Assembly (NCBI GenBank): GCA_030644725.1
Contig: CP130629.1
Span: 3,053,501-3,117,500, forward strand
Direction: 5' to 3'
DNA length: 64,000 nt
Origin: Candidatus Electrothrix communis
Lineage (GTDB): Bacteria; Desulfobacterota; Desulfobulbia; Desulfobulbales; Desulfobulbaceae
The position numbers and the translations under genes are program-made. This document shows positions 27,008-35,322 of this stretch, piece by piece (the first letter of the stretch is position 1; each line of letters begins with the position of its first letter). The notes beneath the pieces were generated by a model that saw only the letters and a program-made list of their open reading frames with translations, had not been told where the DNA came from and made no database searches.

Positions 27008-27790
27008 TTACAGCTCATACTTACCGCTATACCCCCGGGGAGTGATCATTTTTTCATTCCAGATATAGGTTTGGGAGTTGCCGATCATTACGGTGGACTG
27101 CATGCCGATCTCGCAGGAGAGCATGTCTGCAAGCGTAGTGAGGGTGATGGTTTCATTGTCACGGGTGGCAGCGGTAACAATGCCCACCGGGGTTTTGGGA
27201 TCACGGTATTTGAGGAATATTTCCTGGGCAATCTTGATCTGTTCGGTCCGTTTTTTTGATTTGGGATTATAGATCGCCACCACAAAATCGGCACTGGCTA
27301 CCGCCTCCAGCCGTTTTTTGATCAGCTCAAGGGGAGTGAGCAAATCAGAGAGGGAGACGGCTGCAAAATCATGCATGAGCGGGGCGCCAAGCCGGGCCGC
27401 ACAGCCATTGACTGCGGCAATACCGGGAATGATCTCGATATTGCAGTCACTATCATGTTCTTCGGCCATCTCAAAAACGAGTCCAGCCATAGCATAGATG
27501 CCCGGATCACCGCCACAAACCAGTGCTACCTTTTGACCGTTCCGGGCTAATTCCAGCGATTTACGGCAGCGGTCCACCTCTTTCATCATCTGGGAGGCCA
27601 GCACCTCTTTTCCTTCCAAGTAACCAGGAATAAGATCAAGATAGGTCTTATAACCGACGATGATATCGGCCTTTTTCAGCGCCTCGCCAGCGGCGGGGGT
27701 CATATGTTTCAGTGATCCTGGGCCTGTACCAACAACGTAAAGGGTGCCTCGGTTACTGCCATTGTTATGTTTCGCCTTATGTTCTGCCAT
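27008..27790 (-). CDS. cobJ: Precorrin-3B C17-methyltransferase CobJ/CbiH
   Basis: SAM-dependent methyltransferase that methylates C17 with ring contraction in corrin synthesis. The 260-residue product begins with a 22-residue tail and then LYVVGTGPGSLKHMTPAA, the family N motif. CGGDPGIYAMAGLVFE, IIPGIAAVNGCAARLGAPL and DFAAVSLSDLLTP are CobJ/CbiH signatures, as is VAIYNPKSKKR. The frame is open 122 codons further upstream, but that DNA encodes the CobE-like remnant. ATG 27790 has AGGA eight bases upstream and is chosen. Last gene of the riboswitch-controlled operon. Confidence 0.93.
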   Translation of the reverse strand: MAEHKAKHNNGSNRGTLYVVGTGPGSLKHMTPAAGEALKKADIIVGYKTYLDLIPGYLEGKEVLASQMMKEVDRCRKSLELARNGQKVALVCGGDPGIYAMAGLVFEMAEEHDSDCNIEIIPGIAAVNGCAARLGAPLMHDFAAVSLSDLLTPLELIKKRLEAVASADFVVAIYNPKSKKRTEQIKIAQEIFLKYRDPKTPVGIVTAATRDNETITLTTLADMLSCEIGMQSTVMIGNSQTYIWNEKMITPRGYSGKYEL

Positions 27791-28039
27791 TTTTGTTTCC
27801 TGCTGAGCAGTAGAGTTGTACCAGCACTGAGCAGGGCGCAGGGTTCGGCCACGCCGATGGCCCCCCACAGCCTTGAGTGCTGCATGAGAAGTTTCAATAT
27901 TGGTAACGCCGTTAATCTCTTTTTTGCTGAAAAAATCTATGTGCCATTGATGGTGCCGGACAAAGGACAGCAAGCCTTCTTTGCCATCTTCATGATGGAG
28001 AGGAACCTTCCCGGAAACCATGACTGAAATGTTTGTCAT
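27709..28039 (-). pseudogene. cobE: CobE / CbiG C-terminal domain gene with a frameshift
   Basis: Reading from ATG 28039, the frame gives GKEGLLSFVRHHQWHIDFFSKKEINGV and ETSHAALKAVGG, matching the CbiG C-domain/CobE pattern (FFS-E-N). At a run of six C on the plus strand (27861-27866) the sense moves to another frame, GAIGVAEPCALLSAGTTLLL then NITMAVTEAPF, the expected second half. Removing one base from the run gives one continuous product of about 109 residues ending at 27709, overlapping cobJ by 80 bases and the cobM end by 50. The defect is a real mutation, a slippery or phase-variable tract, or a sequencing error. Confidence 0.7.
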
Positions 28040-28766
28040 ACAACTTGGATAATACCGGTGGCGGTGCCTGAGCAAGGACCTTGCCCACGGCAATGATTGC
28101 GGTTTTGGTGATGCTGGCCTCCTTGACTTGCCCGGCAATATCGGCCAGGGTGCCACGCAGTTGCCGTTCGTCCGGCCAACTGACTTTCTCCACTACACAG
28201 ACCGGGGTCTCAGCAGGATAACCACCGGCCCGCAGATCCTGCACCACATCCTCAATCATATTGATACTTAATAAAATCAACATGGTTGCTTGATGGCGGG
28301 CCAGACTGACCAGGTCTTCTTTTTCCGGCATCGGTGTCCGACCGGCTCTCCGGGTGACAATAATGGTTTGGGATATCTCCGGCAGGGTGAGCTGGGTAGC
28401 AAGGCTTGCAGCCGTTGCTGTGGTGGAGCTTACGCCGGGAATAACCCGGAAAGGAATTCCTTCTTTGACCAATTCGGCAATCTGTTCGTTGATAGCCCCA
28501 TAAATGGCTGGATCTCCGGTGTGGAGGCGTACCACCTTTTTACCAGCTTTATAGGCTGGAATCATCAAGGCCAGTACCTCATCCAGATGTAAGCCTGCCG
28601 AGTTATGGATTTCCCCTTTCAGATTTTGGACAAGTACTTTTGGAACCAAGCTGCCGGTGTAGATCACCAGGTCAGCCTCAGCAAGTAACCGTTGTCCTTT
28701 AACGGTGATCAGTTCTGGGTCACCCGGACCTGCTCCGACAAAATGTATAGAGTTTTTCTGGCTCAT
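27990..28766 (-). CDS. cobM: Precorrin-4 C11-methyltransferase CobM/CbiF
   Basis: SAM-dependent methylase acting at C11 of the contracted macrocycle. The 258-residue product starts IHFVGAGPGDPELITVKGQ and has YTGSLVPKVLV, LHTGDPAIYGAINEQ, the VIPGVSSTTATAASLATQLTLP signature of CobM and KTAIIAVGKVL. The end LYDKHFSHGFREG is typical. Its ATG overlaps the cobI stop (ATGA), implying translational coupling. Confidence 0.96.
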   Translation of the reverse strand: MSQKNSIHFVGAGPGDPELITVKGQRLLAEADLVIYTGSLVPKVLVQNLKGEIHNSAGLHLDEVLALMIPAYKAGKKVVRLHTGDPAIYGAINEQIAELVKEGIPFRVIPGVSSTTATAASLATQLTLPEISQTIIVTRRAGRTPMPEKEDLVSLARHQATMLILLSINMIEDVVQDLRAGGYPAETPVCVVEKVSWPDERQLRGTLADIAGQVKEASITKTAIIAVGKVLAQAPPPVLSKLYDKHFSHGFREGSSPS

Positions 28767-29488
28767 GACTTCCTCACAATCATCGTCGAAAAATAATGAA
28801 GTTTCTCGCCCATGGCGGCCTTCAGGTCTCGTCGCACCCGTTGATCGGTCATGCTGGTTCGTTCAACCAGTACCGCCTTATCTAGGAGATCCAGTTCCTC
28901 CAAAAGGGGAACCAGCCGGTCCATGGACTTATGCACCTTCATGAAGACCACCGCGTCAAATTGGATCAAAATTTCTCGAATCTTTGTACTTTCAAAGATT
29001 GCCGGGATCACCGCCAGCTGATCGTCGCCCAGACAAAGGGGCATCCCGGCTGCAGCCGAAGTGGCACCAATGGCGGAAATGCCCGGCACGATCTCAACAA
29101 CGGCCTGGGGGTTTTGCTCAAGTAAGGTCTGGCAGACATAGAAGCCGGTGGAGTAGACGGCTGGATCTCCCAGAGTAGGCATGGCCACATCGCGGCCAGC
29201 CTTGAGCTCGGTCGTAATCAGGGCTACGACTTGCTCCCAGGCCTCTTTGACCTCCGGGTCTGGGGTCTCTCCCATGTGGACCTTTTTCATCGGAAAGTGG
29301 TGAGTAAGGATTTCTTTGCCTGCCACGCTTACTGCTCCGGAAGCGATGGCAAGGGCGGTGCTTTCGCCGTTTTTTCGTGCCGCCGGAGTAAGCCAGACCT
29401 GGCATTTTTCAAGTGTTCGCGCTGCCCTTAACGTCAGAAGTTCCGGGTCACCCGGCCCTACTCCAATCACATAAAATGTTCCTTTCAT
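28763..29488 (-). CDS. cobI: Precorrin-2 C20-methyltransferase CobI/CbiL
   Basis: First dedicated corrin methylase, converting precorrin-2 to precorrin-3A. The 241-residue product has GTFYVIGVGPGDPELLTLRA, TLGDPAVYSTGFYVCQ, EIVPGISAIGATSAAAGMPL and the C-terminal MKVHKSMDRLVPLLEE and ERTSMTDQRV motifs. Length is normal for the family. It precedes cobM with overlapping stop and start codons. Confidence 0.95.
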   Translation of the reverse strand: MKGTFYVIGVGPGDPELLTLRAARTLEKCQVWLTPAARKNGESTALAIASGAVSVAGKEILTHHFPMKKVHMGETPDPEVKEAWEQVVALITTELKAGRDVAMPTLGDPAVYSTGFYVCQTLLEQNPQAVVEIVPGISAIGATSAAAGMPLCLGDDQLAVIPAIFESTKIREILIQFDAVVFMKVHKSMDRLVPLLEELDLLDKAVLVERTSMTDQRVRRDLKAAMGEKLHYFSTMIVRKS

Positions 29489-29599
29489 CGACTTCCCGTT
29501 ATGTTATGTATTTGATTAAACGCGACAGGATCGTCACCGGCATCGGTGGTATATCCGCTTTGCAATCGCTTCGTAATCGTTTGGTCATCCGTTTTGACC

Positions 29600-30235
29600 C
29601 TACGCTTCTTTTGCCAAGTGGATGAGGGCGTTACAGATTGCTGCGGCCACCGGACTCCCCCCCTTACGGCCGAGACTGGTGATGAAGGGATACTCTTTTT
29701 CGGCCAGCAAGGCCTTTGATTCAGCGGCATTGACAAAGCCAACCGGCACACCGATGACTAAGGGACGTGCCTCCGGGGTCATATCCGCCAGCAGTTCCAT
29801 GGCCTTTAACAGGGCGGTGGGGGCGTTACCGATGGCAATAATGCCGACCCCGGCTTCTATTCCCTTTTCGATGGCCACTTCTGAACGGGTCCTGGTGGAC
29901 TCTTTGGCGATTCTGGCGACTTCCTCATCAGCGACAAGGCAGCTGACTGAGCCGCCGAAAGAGACCAGCATTCCCTTGCTTATCCCGGCTGCCACCATGT
30001 TGACATCGGTGAGGATATTTTCCCCGGCCCTAATGACCTCCATCGCCCGGCTGAGGGCCTGGGACTGAAAGCGGAGATTCTCGGCAAAATTAAAATCACC
30101 GGTGGCATGGATCACCCGCTGGACCACCTTGAAGGTGGCAGAGTCAAAATTATGGTCACCGATTTCTTTGGCAATAATCCGAAAGCTCTCTGCTTCAATC
30201 TCGGTTGGAGCTATGTTTTGAATAGTTACTGACAT
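29600..30235 (-). CDS. cobH: Precorrin-8X methylmutase CobH/CbiC
   Basis: Moves the C11 methyl to C12, giving hydrogenobyrinate or its cobalt form. The 211-residue product has IHATGDFNFAENLRF with the catalytic His, ILTDVNMVAAGISK, AIGNAPTALLKAMEL, PLVIGVPVGFVNAAESK and SLGRKGGSPVAAAICNAL, all family motifs. ATG 30235 has AGGTGA six bases upstream and is preferred to GTG 30244. First gene after the cobalamin riboswitch. Confidence 0.96.
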   Translation of the reverse strand: MSVTIQNIAPTEIEAESFRIIAKEIGDHNFDSATFKVVQRVIHATGDFNFAENLRFQSQALSRAMEVIRAGENILTDVNMVAAGISKGMLVSFGGSVSCLVADEEVARIAKESTRTRSEVAIEKGIEAGVGIIAIGNAPTALLKAMELLADMTPEARPLVIGVPVGFVNAAESKALLAEKEYPFITSLGRKGGSPVAAAICNALIHLAKEA

Positions 30236-30342
30236 TTTTTTCACCTCACCTCTAGCAAGTTTTGATAAACTCCTGCGCCATCAGGGGAGTAAAGCGGAGG
30301 CGCAGGCACCGGTACCCATCCGGAGCATGCCAAAAAAAAGGC

Positions 30343-30380
30343 AAAAAAAATCCCCGGACCAAATATATTGATCCGAGGAG
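30343..30380 (-). terminator. Attenuator terminator of the cobalamin riboswitch
   Basis: On the minus strand CTCCTCGGATC-AATATATTT-GGTCCGGGGA is followed by eight T residues. It lies between the riboswitch and cobH, as expected for control by premature termination when B12 is bound. Confidence 0.85.
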
Positions 30381-30439
30381 TCCCAGTTTTCCCACGAATT
30401 GTCCGATTATCCTTGTCCACGAGATAACCGTTTAAATTT

Positions 30440-30595
30440 TCAGACAGGTCTTCTGACTCTCGGTTCGTCCTACTTGCTGCGCCTTCCCGCATGAAATATG
30501 CAGTGACATTTATGCAGCGTTCGTCCCCGATTACAGCGGCGGGCCCGTCCCGGATTTACACCGGGTTCCCTTTTAAGCTCTATTGGAGCACCTGA
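30440..30595 (-). promoter_or_regulatory. Cobalamin (AdoCbl) riboswitch
   Basis: The minus strand reads GGTGCTCC, then TTAAAAGGGAACCCGGTG, TCCGGGACGGGCCCGCCGCT, GTCACTGC, GGGAAGGCGC and GAGTCAGAAGACCTG in the canonical order of the cobalamin class. The GCCGCTGTAA core is intact, and a G-rich receptor can pair downstream. It controls the cobH-cobI-cobM-cobJ operon. Confidence 0.96.
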
Positions 30596-30776
30596 AAATA
30601 TTATGGGAAATCTACCTGAAAGTTTTCTGCAAGTCAATCTCATCTCTCACATGGAAAGATAACTTCAGGCATTTCCTCCTTGCTAAAAACGAATAGAACT
30701 CACGTACTCCATTGAATTTTTTAACTTTATTGGTCCCTGAAAAAAGAGAGAATCTTCAGTGAGAGGGTTTGCTTTA

Positions 30777-30831
30777 AGGAGCCATAGATATGAAGAGCCT
30801 GAAGGAGAAATCCTTCGGGCTTTTTTTGTTT
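30777..30831. repeat. 55-bp direct repeat, copy 2 (orphan tRNA end plus terminator)
   Basis: AGGAGCCATAGATATGAAGA onward, one mismatch from copy 1 at 26896-26950, includes a full terminator hairpin (30796-30827) but no tRNA body before it. Bases 30596-30776 and 30832-30955 hold nothing else I can name. Confidence 0.9.
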
Positions 30832-30955
30832 TACGCCTACATCCTCCCCTCTCCCATATCCAACAGAATCGAATTGACTGGATATCTCAAAAGTTTTGCG
30901 CTAAACATATACAGATCTACGTGAACCCGTAAACCCTCTCTTGTGATTGAACGTT

Positions 30956-32332
30956 ATGAAAGCACGCATTAAAGAACTTCTGGGAACCGAGCCGAGTGAG
31001 CAGCAAGTCGTCATAGAGGGCTGGGTACGAACCTGCCGGGACTCCGGCAGCCTCTGCTTTATCGAACTCACAGACGGTTCCTGCCTATCTGGAATACAAG
31101 TGATCGCCGAATCAGCGTTGAAAAATTACGTCGATGAAATCCGACATATCAGCACCGGCACAGCTGTCAAGGCCATGGGCACCCTGGTGGAATCACCAGC
31201 CAAAGGCCAGGCCGTAGAAATCCAGGCAGAAAGCATTGAGGTGCTCGGCCCAGCAGACCCAAGCAGCTACCCCTTACAAAAGAAGCGACACAGCTTCGAG
31301 TTCCTGCGCTCCATCAGCCATCTGCGTCCACGCACCAATGCCTTGGGCGCCGTTGCCCGCATTCGCTCCGAGCTTAATTTTGCTATTCATCGTTTTTTCC
31401 GGGATCAAGGATTCTTTGAGGTACATACACCAATCATCACCACCTCGGACTGCGAAGGGGCCGGTGAAATGTTCACCGTCACAGCTCTATCCGATAAGGA
31501 ATTGGGGAAAGAAAACCCCTTTGCCCAGGATTTTTTTGGCCGCAAAGCCGGGCTGACGGTCAGCGGACAGTTACAGGCAGAAATTTATGCGCTCTCCCAT
31601 GGGCGAGTCTACACCTTCGGTCCCACCTTTCGCGCAGAAAATTCAAATACTAGCCGCCATCTCGCTGAGTTCTGGATGTTGGAGCCGGAGATGGCCTTTT
31701 GCGATCTGGACGGCGACATGGACGTTGCCGAGGCCCTGATTCAGGATTTGATCAGCACTGTGCTGAAAAACTGCGCAGATGACCTTGACCTCTTCAACCG
31801 ATTCATCAGCAAGGGACTCATTAAAAAGCTGGAAACGGTATGTCAACATGCCTTTACCCGCATGACCTATAGCCAGGCGATCCAAGAGCTGGAGGGAGCG
31901 AAACAGCAATTTGAATATCCTGTTGCCTGGGGAACTGATCTTCAGGCGGAACATGAACGCTTTCTCTGCGAAGAGGTTGCAGGTAGGCCGGTGATTGTGA
32001 CCAATTACCCCAAGACCATCAAGCCCTTTTATATGCGCCAGAATGAGGACGACAAGACCGTTGCAGCAATGGATATCCTGGTGCCGGGTATCGGCGAATT
32101 GGTAGGCGGCAGCCAACGGGAGGAACGGCTGGATCTCTTAATAACCCGTATGCAAGAGGACGGGCATGATCTGGAAGAATACAGCTGGTACCTGGACCTG
32201 CGTAGGTACGGTTCTGTGCCCCATTCCGGCTTTGGTCTCGGCTTTGAACGACTGGTTCAGTTCGTCACCGGCATGAGCAATATCCGGGACGTGATCCCCT
32301 TCCCGAGGACACCGGGCAATGCGCCCTGCTGA
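30956..32332 (+). CDS. asnS: Asparaginyl-tRNA synthetase AsnS
   Basis: Class II synthetase charging tRNA-Asn. The 458-residue product has the N-terminal OB-fold ([21 protein letters not shown]), motif 2 with [25 protein letters not shown], and motif 3 [36 protein letters not shown] and [17 protein letters not shown] are AsnRS-type. ATG 30956 is used; an in-frame TTG at 30947 is possible. It lies downstream of tRNA-Asn, separated from it by the corrin operon. Confidence 0.96.
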   Translation: MKARIKELLGTEPSEQQVVIEGWVRTCRDSGSLCFIELTDGSCLSGIQVIAESALKNYVDEIRHISTGTAVKAMGTLVESPAKGQAVEIQAESIEVLGPADPSSYPLQKKRHSFEFLRSISHLRPRTNALGAVARIRSELNFAIHRFFRDQGFFEVHTPIITTSDCEGAGEMFTVTALSDKELGKENPFAQDFFGRKAGLTVSGQLQAEIYALSHGRVYTFGPTFRAENSNTSRHLAEFWMLEPEMAFCDLDGDMDVAEALIQDLISTVLKNCADDLDLFNRFISKGLIKKLETVCQHAFTRMTYSQAIQELEGAKQQFEYPVAWGTDLQAEHERFLCEEVAGRPVIVTNYPKTIKPFYMRQNEDDKTVAAMDILVPGIGELVGGSQREERLDLLITRMQEDGHDLEEYSWYLDLRRYGSVPHSGFGLGFERLVQFVTGMSNIRDVIPFPRTPGNAPC

Positions 32333-32371
32333 TCAATAAACAGCAATACAGGGTGACACAAGGGTGACCTC

Positions 32372-32707
32372 TTATGGTATAAACGAGGGGTGTAAATCTT
32401 GAGGTTTTATCTGCACCGGCTGAGATCCATCCTTTTCTGGGCAAGGCTTACAGTCCACGGTATAACAACAACGATAGGCATCTGAACAGCAAGCACAAGT
32501 TTCCATAATTTTTTCAAAAATAAACTTGGTTTCTTTTCTTTTTTCAAGCAGGCCTGCACCGCACATCTTAACAGCAGCGGTTTTTTCTTCCATCCTTTTA
32601 AGGACATGAATGGCATCGGTGTAGATATCTTCAGTTGCCAAGGCAGCAGAGGCACTGAATAGAAAAAAAAAGCCCACAAGGCTGGCAACAGTTGTTCTTC
32701 TTATCAT
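32372..32707 (-). CDS. Exported small Cys-rich protein
   Basis: Unrecognised 111-residue protein. A signal peptide (FFFLFSASAALA, cleavage near residue 24) precedes a helical region and a cluster CACCSDAYRCCYTVDCKPC of nine cysteines. The pattern suggests disulfides or metal binding in the periplasm. A good GAGAGGAAGT ribosome site precedes the ATG. Convergent with asnS. Confidence 0.7.
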   Translation of the reverse strand: MIRRTTVASLVGFFFLFSASAALATEDIYTDAIHVLKRMEEKTAAVKMCGAGLLEKRKETKFIFEKIMETCACCSDAYRCCYTVDCKPCPEKDGSQPVQIKPQDLHPSFIP

Positions 32708-32965
32708 ACTTCCTCTCCCCTTCCAGGTTCTCTTTCAAGAAATCCTCGTACGTTATATCGAAATGATACAACGCCAAACAAAAAGGTCAATATGTTTTCA
32801 TGCTCTTCACAAACAGAAGACATTCAAATCTCATTGCGCTACAATAAAAAAAATCTTCTTTCTATTTTCCTATAGTATCAAAAGGATACATATTGCCAAA
32901 AATGTTACTGCAAAGTATGATACGCAGAAACAAAGAGAGGCAACACTCCCCATACGAGGTGAAGC

Positions 32966-33283
32966 ATGATCACGCAACTGGCAAGCGCCGTTCACCACAG
33001 GATATGTTATTGCCCGGTCACCAACAAGGCAGTAGAGATCAGAGTCAGAGAGGTTGAAACCATCAAACGAGGCAACAGCAAGCAAGGGAGCATCAGAATT
33101 CTCTCCCGGACACTTGAAGATTGCTCAGGAATAAGTGAGTGCGGAATAATCAGAACAGTTTACGGAGGAAGTTTTATCGTTGACTGGCAGGACTGCCTCC
33201 TCAATTCATCATTACAGACAGGACGCCAAGTGTGGAATTCCCGCCTGCCGACCTCATCCTCCTTAACAGCCTTTACACACTAA
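32966..33283 (+). CDS. Hypothetical Cys-containing protein
   Basis: 105 residues, not recognised. The middle has spaced cysteines (ICYCP, LEDCSGISECG, VDWQDCLL), possibly a metal site. A strong GAGGTGAAGC ribosome site precedes the ATG. The C-terminal 15 residues are low complexity (LPTSSSLTAFTH). Isolated between divergent genes. Confidence 0.6.
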   Translation: MITQLASAVHHRICYCPVTNKAVEIRVREVETIKRGNSKQGSIRILSRTLEDCSGISECGIIRTVYGGSFIVDWQDCLLNSSLQTGRQVWNSRLPTSSSLTAFTH

Positions 33284-33411
33284 AAAAAGGGACGGGCAAC
33301 AGACGGATGCAATGCAGCGTATCCCTTTTGAAAAAACGAAATACACGAAGTATCAAGGGGACAACGCTTTACAGCCGCCCAATGGCTTAAAAACAGAGAA
33401 ACATCGATCTC

Positions 33412-33597
33412 TTAATGTGTTATGACACTGATAGCGTCTTCCGGGCAGATATTAATACAGAGATCACACTCAATGCATTTTTCTTTGTGAACATGGACGG
33501 GGCTGCCGTTCACCAGTTGGAACACTTCTTCAGGGCACACTTCAACACACTCTCGACAGTTCGTGCATTTTTCCATATCGATCTTTACGTTTCGCAT
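33412..33597 (-). CDS. 2[4Fe-4S] ferredoxin
   Basis: 61-residue soluble electron carrier. Two cluster motifs are complete: CTNCRECVEVCPE and CIECDLCINICPE, so two low-potential 4Fe-4S clusters are expected. GGAGGAGACC stands in front of the ATG. It is the last of a run of minus-strand genes downstream of the lyase; a functional link is not shown. Confidence 0.93.
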   Translation of the reverse strand: MRNVKIDMEKCTNCRECVEVCPEEVFQLVNGSPVHVHKEKCIECDLCINICPEDAISVITH

Positions 33598-33788
33598 CGC
33601 TCGGGTCTCCTCCTTGAGTTCCGCCGAATTACCGGCAACGAAATAGATTACGTAGCCCTTCCAAATCTCTTTGTTTTTTTAAAACACACCCTCAAGCTCT
33701 TGACAAGGAAAAAATTCTGTTCCGAGCAGATATATCAACAGATCAACAGGCAATCCTTGATTACTTTTCTTCAAGCCCATAATTCGAA

Positions 33789-35159
33789 TCACTCCGAATC
33801 ACCCTGCCTCTGGCTACGGATATCTGCAAGTATTCGATCCACGATCTCCACAGCATGACCGATATACTGCTCCGGTCGATCAAGCGGGGCAAGATCTGCT
33901 GCGGTAAACAACGAACCTATTTCTGCGTCCGCCAGGACCCCCTCTTTCAGACTGATACCGCTCTCCGCAGCCGAGACTGCTAAGCCATGCAGCTTTTCCA
34001 AGGCCTTACTCTTTCCCATGCTCTTACTGAGTTGAAAAAGCAGCCACTCTGTAGAGATGAGGTCTTTCCGCTGATGCAGATTCACGAGCATCTGGTCTGT
34101 TCGCACAGTGAGCCCGGAGAGAACTCCAATCATAGACTGCAAGGCGGTTCCTGTGTAAATGCAGAGCTGAGGTATAGCCAACCATTCCGCCCAGAGCGCA
34201 CGCGGATCGCGTTCATGTTCATGCAGGCTGCTTTCCATGACCGTCCCTGCCAGGGCGCGGACATGTTTTGCCAAGGCATTCACACGCTGACAGATAACCG
34301 GGTTCTGCTTATGGGGCATAGTACTGCTGGACAGCGCACCGGAGAGCGGCGGTTCTCGGAGTTCATCAATCTCGGTCTTCTGAAGCTGAAAGATCTCATT
34401 GGCGATCTTAGCCAGCGTCATAACCAAGAGAGCAAAATTCGAAGCCAATTCAGCAATCCTGTCTCTGCTGGTATGCCAGGGAAGTGGATCGTAGTTCAAC
34501 CCGAGAAGCTGCATGGTTTCTTCGGCAACGGCAAGCCCTTGGGCACCTAAAGCGGCATAGGTTCCCACAGCACCGCTGAGCTGGCCAACACAAACCGTGG
34601 CTTGCAGATGTTTGACCCGCTCGATATGGCGTCGTATTTCTGCCAGCCAGCCTGCGACCTTCAGACCAAAAGTGGTGGGCAAGGCCTGCTGACCGTGGGT
34701 TCTCGCAACCATAGGGGTGGCACGATGCTCCTCTGCCAGCTTCAGACAGATTTCTTCCAAGGCCAGAAGGTCCCGGTACAGAATCTTCAAAATCTGCTGA
34801 AGAGAAAGAATCTGCCCGGTATCCAGGACATCCTGGGTCGTTGCCCCGTAATGGACATACTCCCCATACCCGTCGCGGCAGGCTCGCCGGAGACCACCCA
34901 GCAGAGGAACTACTGAATTACGACTTTTGCTGTACCCCTCACGAACACTGTCCAGATCAATATGTTCCAGCTTTGCCTGGGCCTGAATCTCCGTTGCTGC
35001 CTCTGCCGGGATAATCCCGAGTTTCCCTTGAGCCGTCGCCAAGGCCGCCTCAAAATTAAGCCAACGTTGCAGCATAGCTTGTTCATCAAACAGGGCTTCC
35101 AGCTCTGGCGTACTGAACACATGAGGATTTATTTGGAAATCAAAGGGATGGGCAGGCAT
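33789..35159 (-). CDS. purB: Fumarase/aspartase superfamily lyase (adenylosuccinate lyase-like)
   Basis: 456-residue enzyme of the fumarase II fold. It has YGATTQDVLDTGQ with catalytic His region upstream (VARTHGQQALPTTFG) and the signature loop SSTMPHKQNPVICQRV. The general plan fits adenylosuccinate lyase or the related 3-carboxymuconate cycloisomerase group; signature details (ELREPPLSGALSSSTMPHKQNP) resemble the latter as much as canonical PurB, so substrate is uncertain. It is followed by a dehydrogenase and a JAMM-like gene on the same strand, a grouping that is unusual for purine synthesis. Confidence 0.75.
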   Translation of the reverse strand: MPAHPFDFQINPHVFSTPELEALFDEQAMLQRWLNFEAALATAQGKLGIIPAEAATEIQAQAKLEHIDLDSVREGYSKSRNSVVPLLGGLRRACRDGYGEYVHYGATTQDVLDTGQILSLQQILKILYRDLLALEEICLKLAEEHRATPMVARTHGQQALPTTFGLKVAGWLAEIRRHIERVKHLQATVCVGQLSGAVGTYAALGAQGLAVAEETMQLLGLNYDPLPWHTSRDRIAELASNFALLVMTLAKIANEIFQLQKTEIDELREPPLSGALSSSTMPHKQNPVICQRVNALAKHVRALAGTVMESSLHEHERDPRALWAEWLAIPQLCIYTGTALQSMIGVLSGLTVRTDQMLVNLHQRKDLISTEWLLFQLSKSMGKSKALEKLHGLAVSAAESGISLKEGVLADAEIGSLFTAADLAPLDRPEQYIGHAVEIVDRILADIRSQRQGDSE

Positions 35160-35322
35160 AGATCTTTTTTGGGAAGGAATGAATTATTGAATGAATTATT
35201 ACAAGCAAAGGGCTTCCTGCGAAGCGTCGGGACTGCCCTCCTGCCCCGTAGGTTTCAGCAGGCAGGAGAACAGATCAGAAATTCTTTTTAAAATCCTTCA
35301 AGACCGGCCTTCAAAAAAGACC

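Noticed and set aside
27008-28156. Single 382-residue CobJ with a long N-terminal extension
   Set aside because: The upstream part belongs to a frameshifted CobE-like gene and the end of cobM; ATG 27790 is a good start.
30241-30492. 83-codon minus-strand frame before cobH
   Set aside because: Covers the riboswitch and attenuator, so it is untranslated leader.
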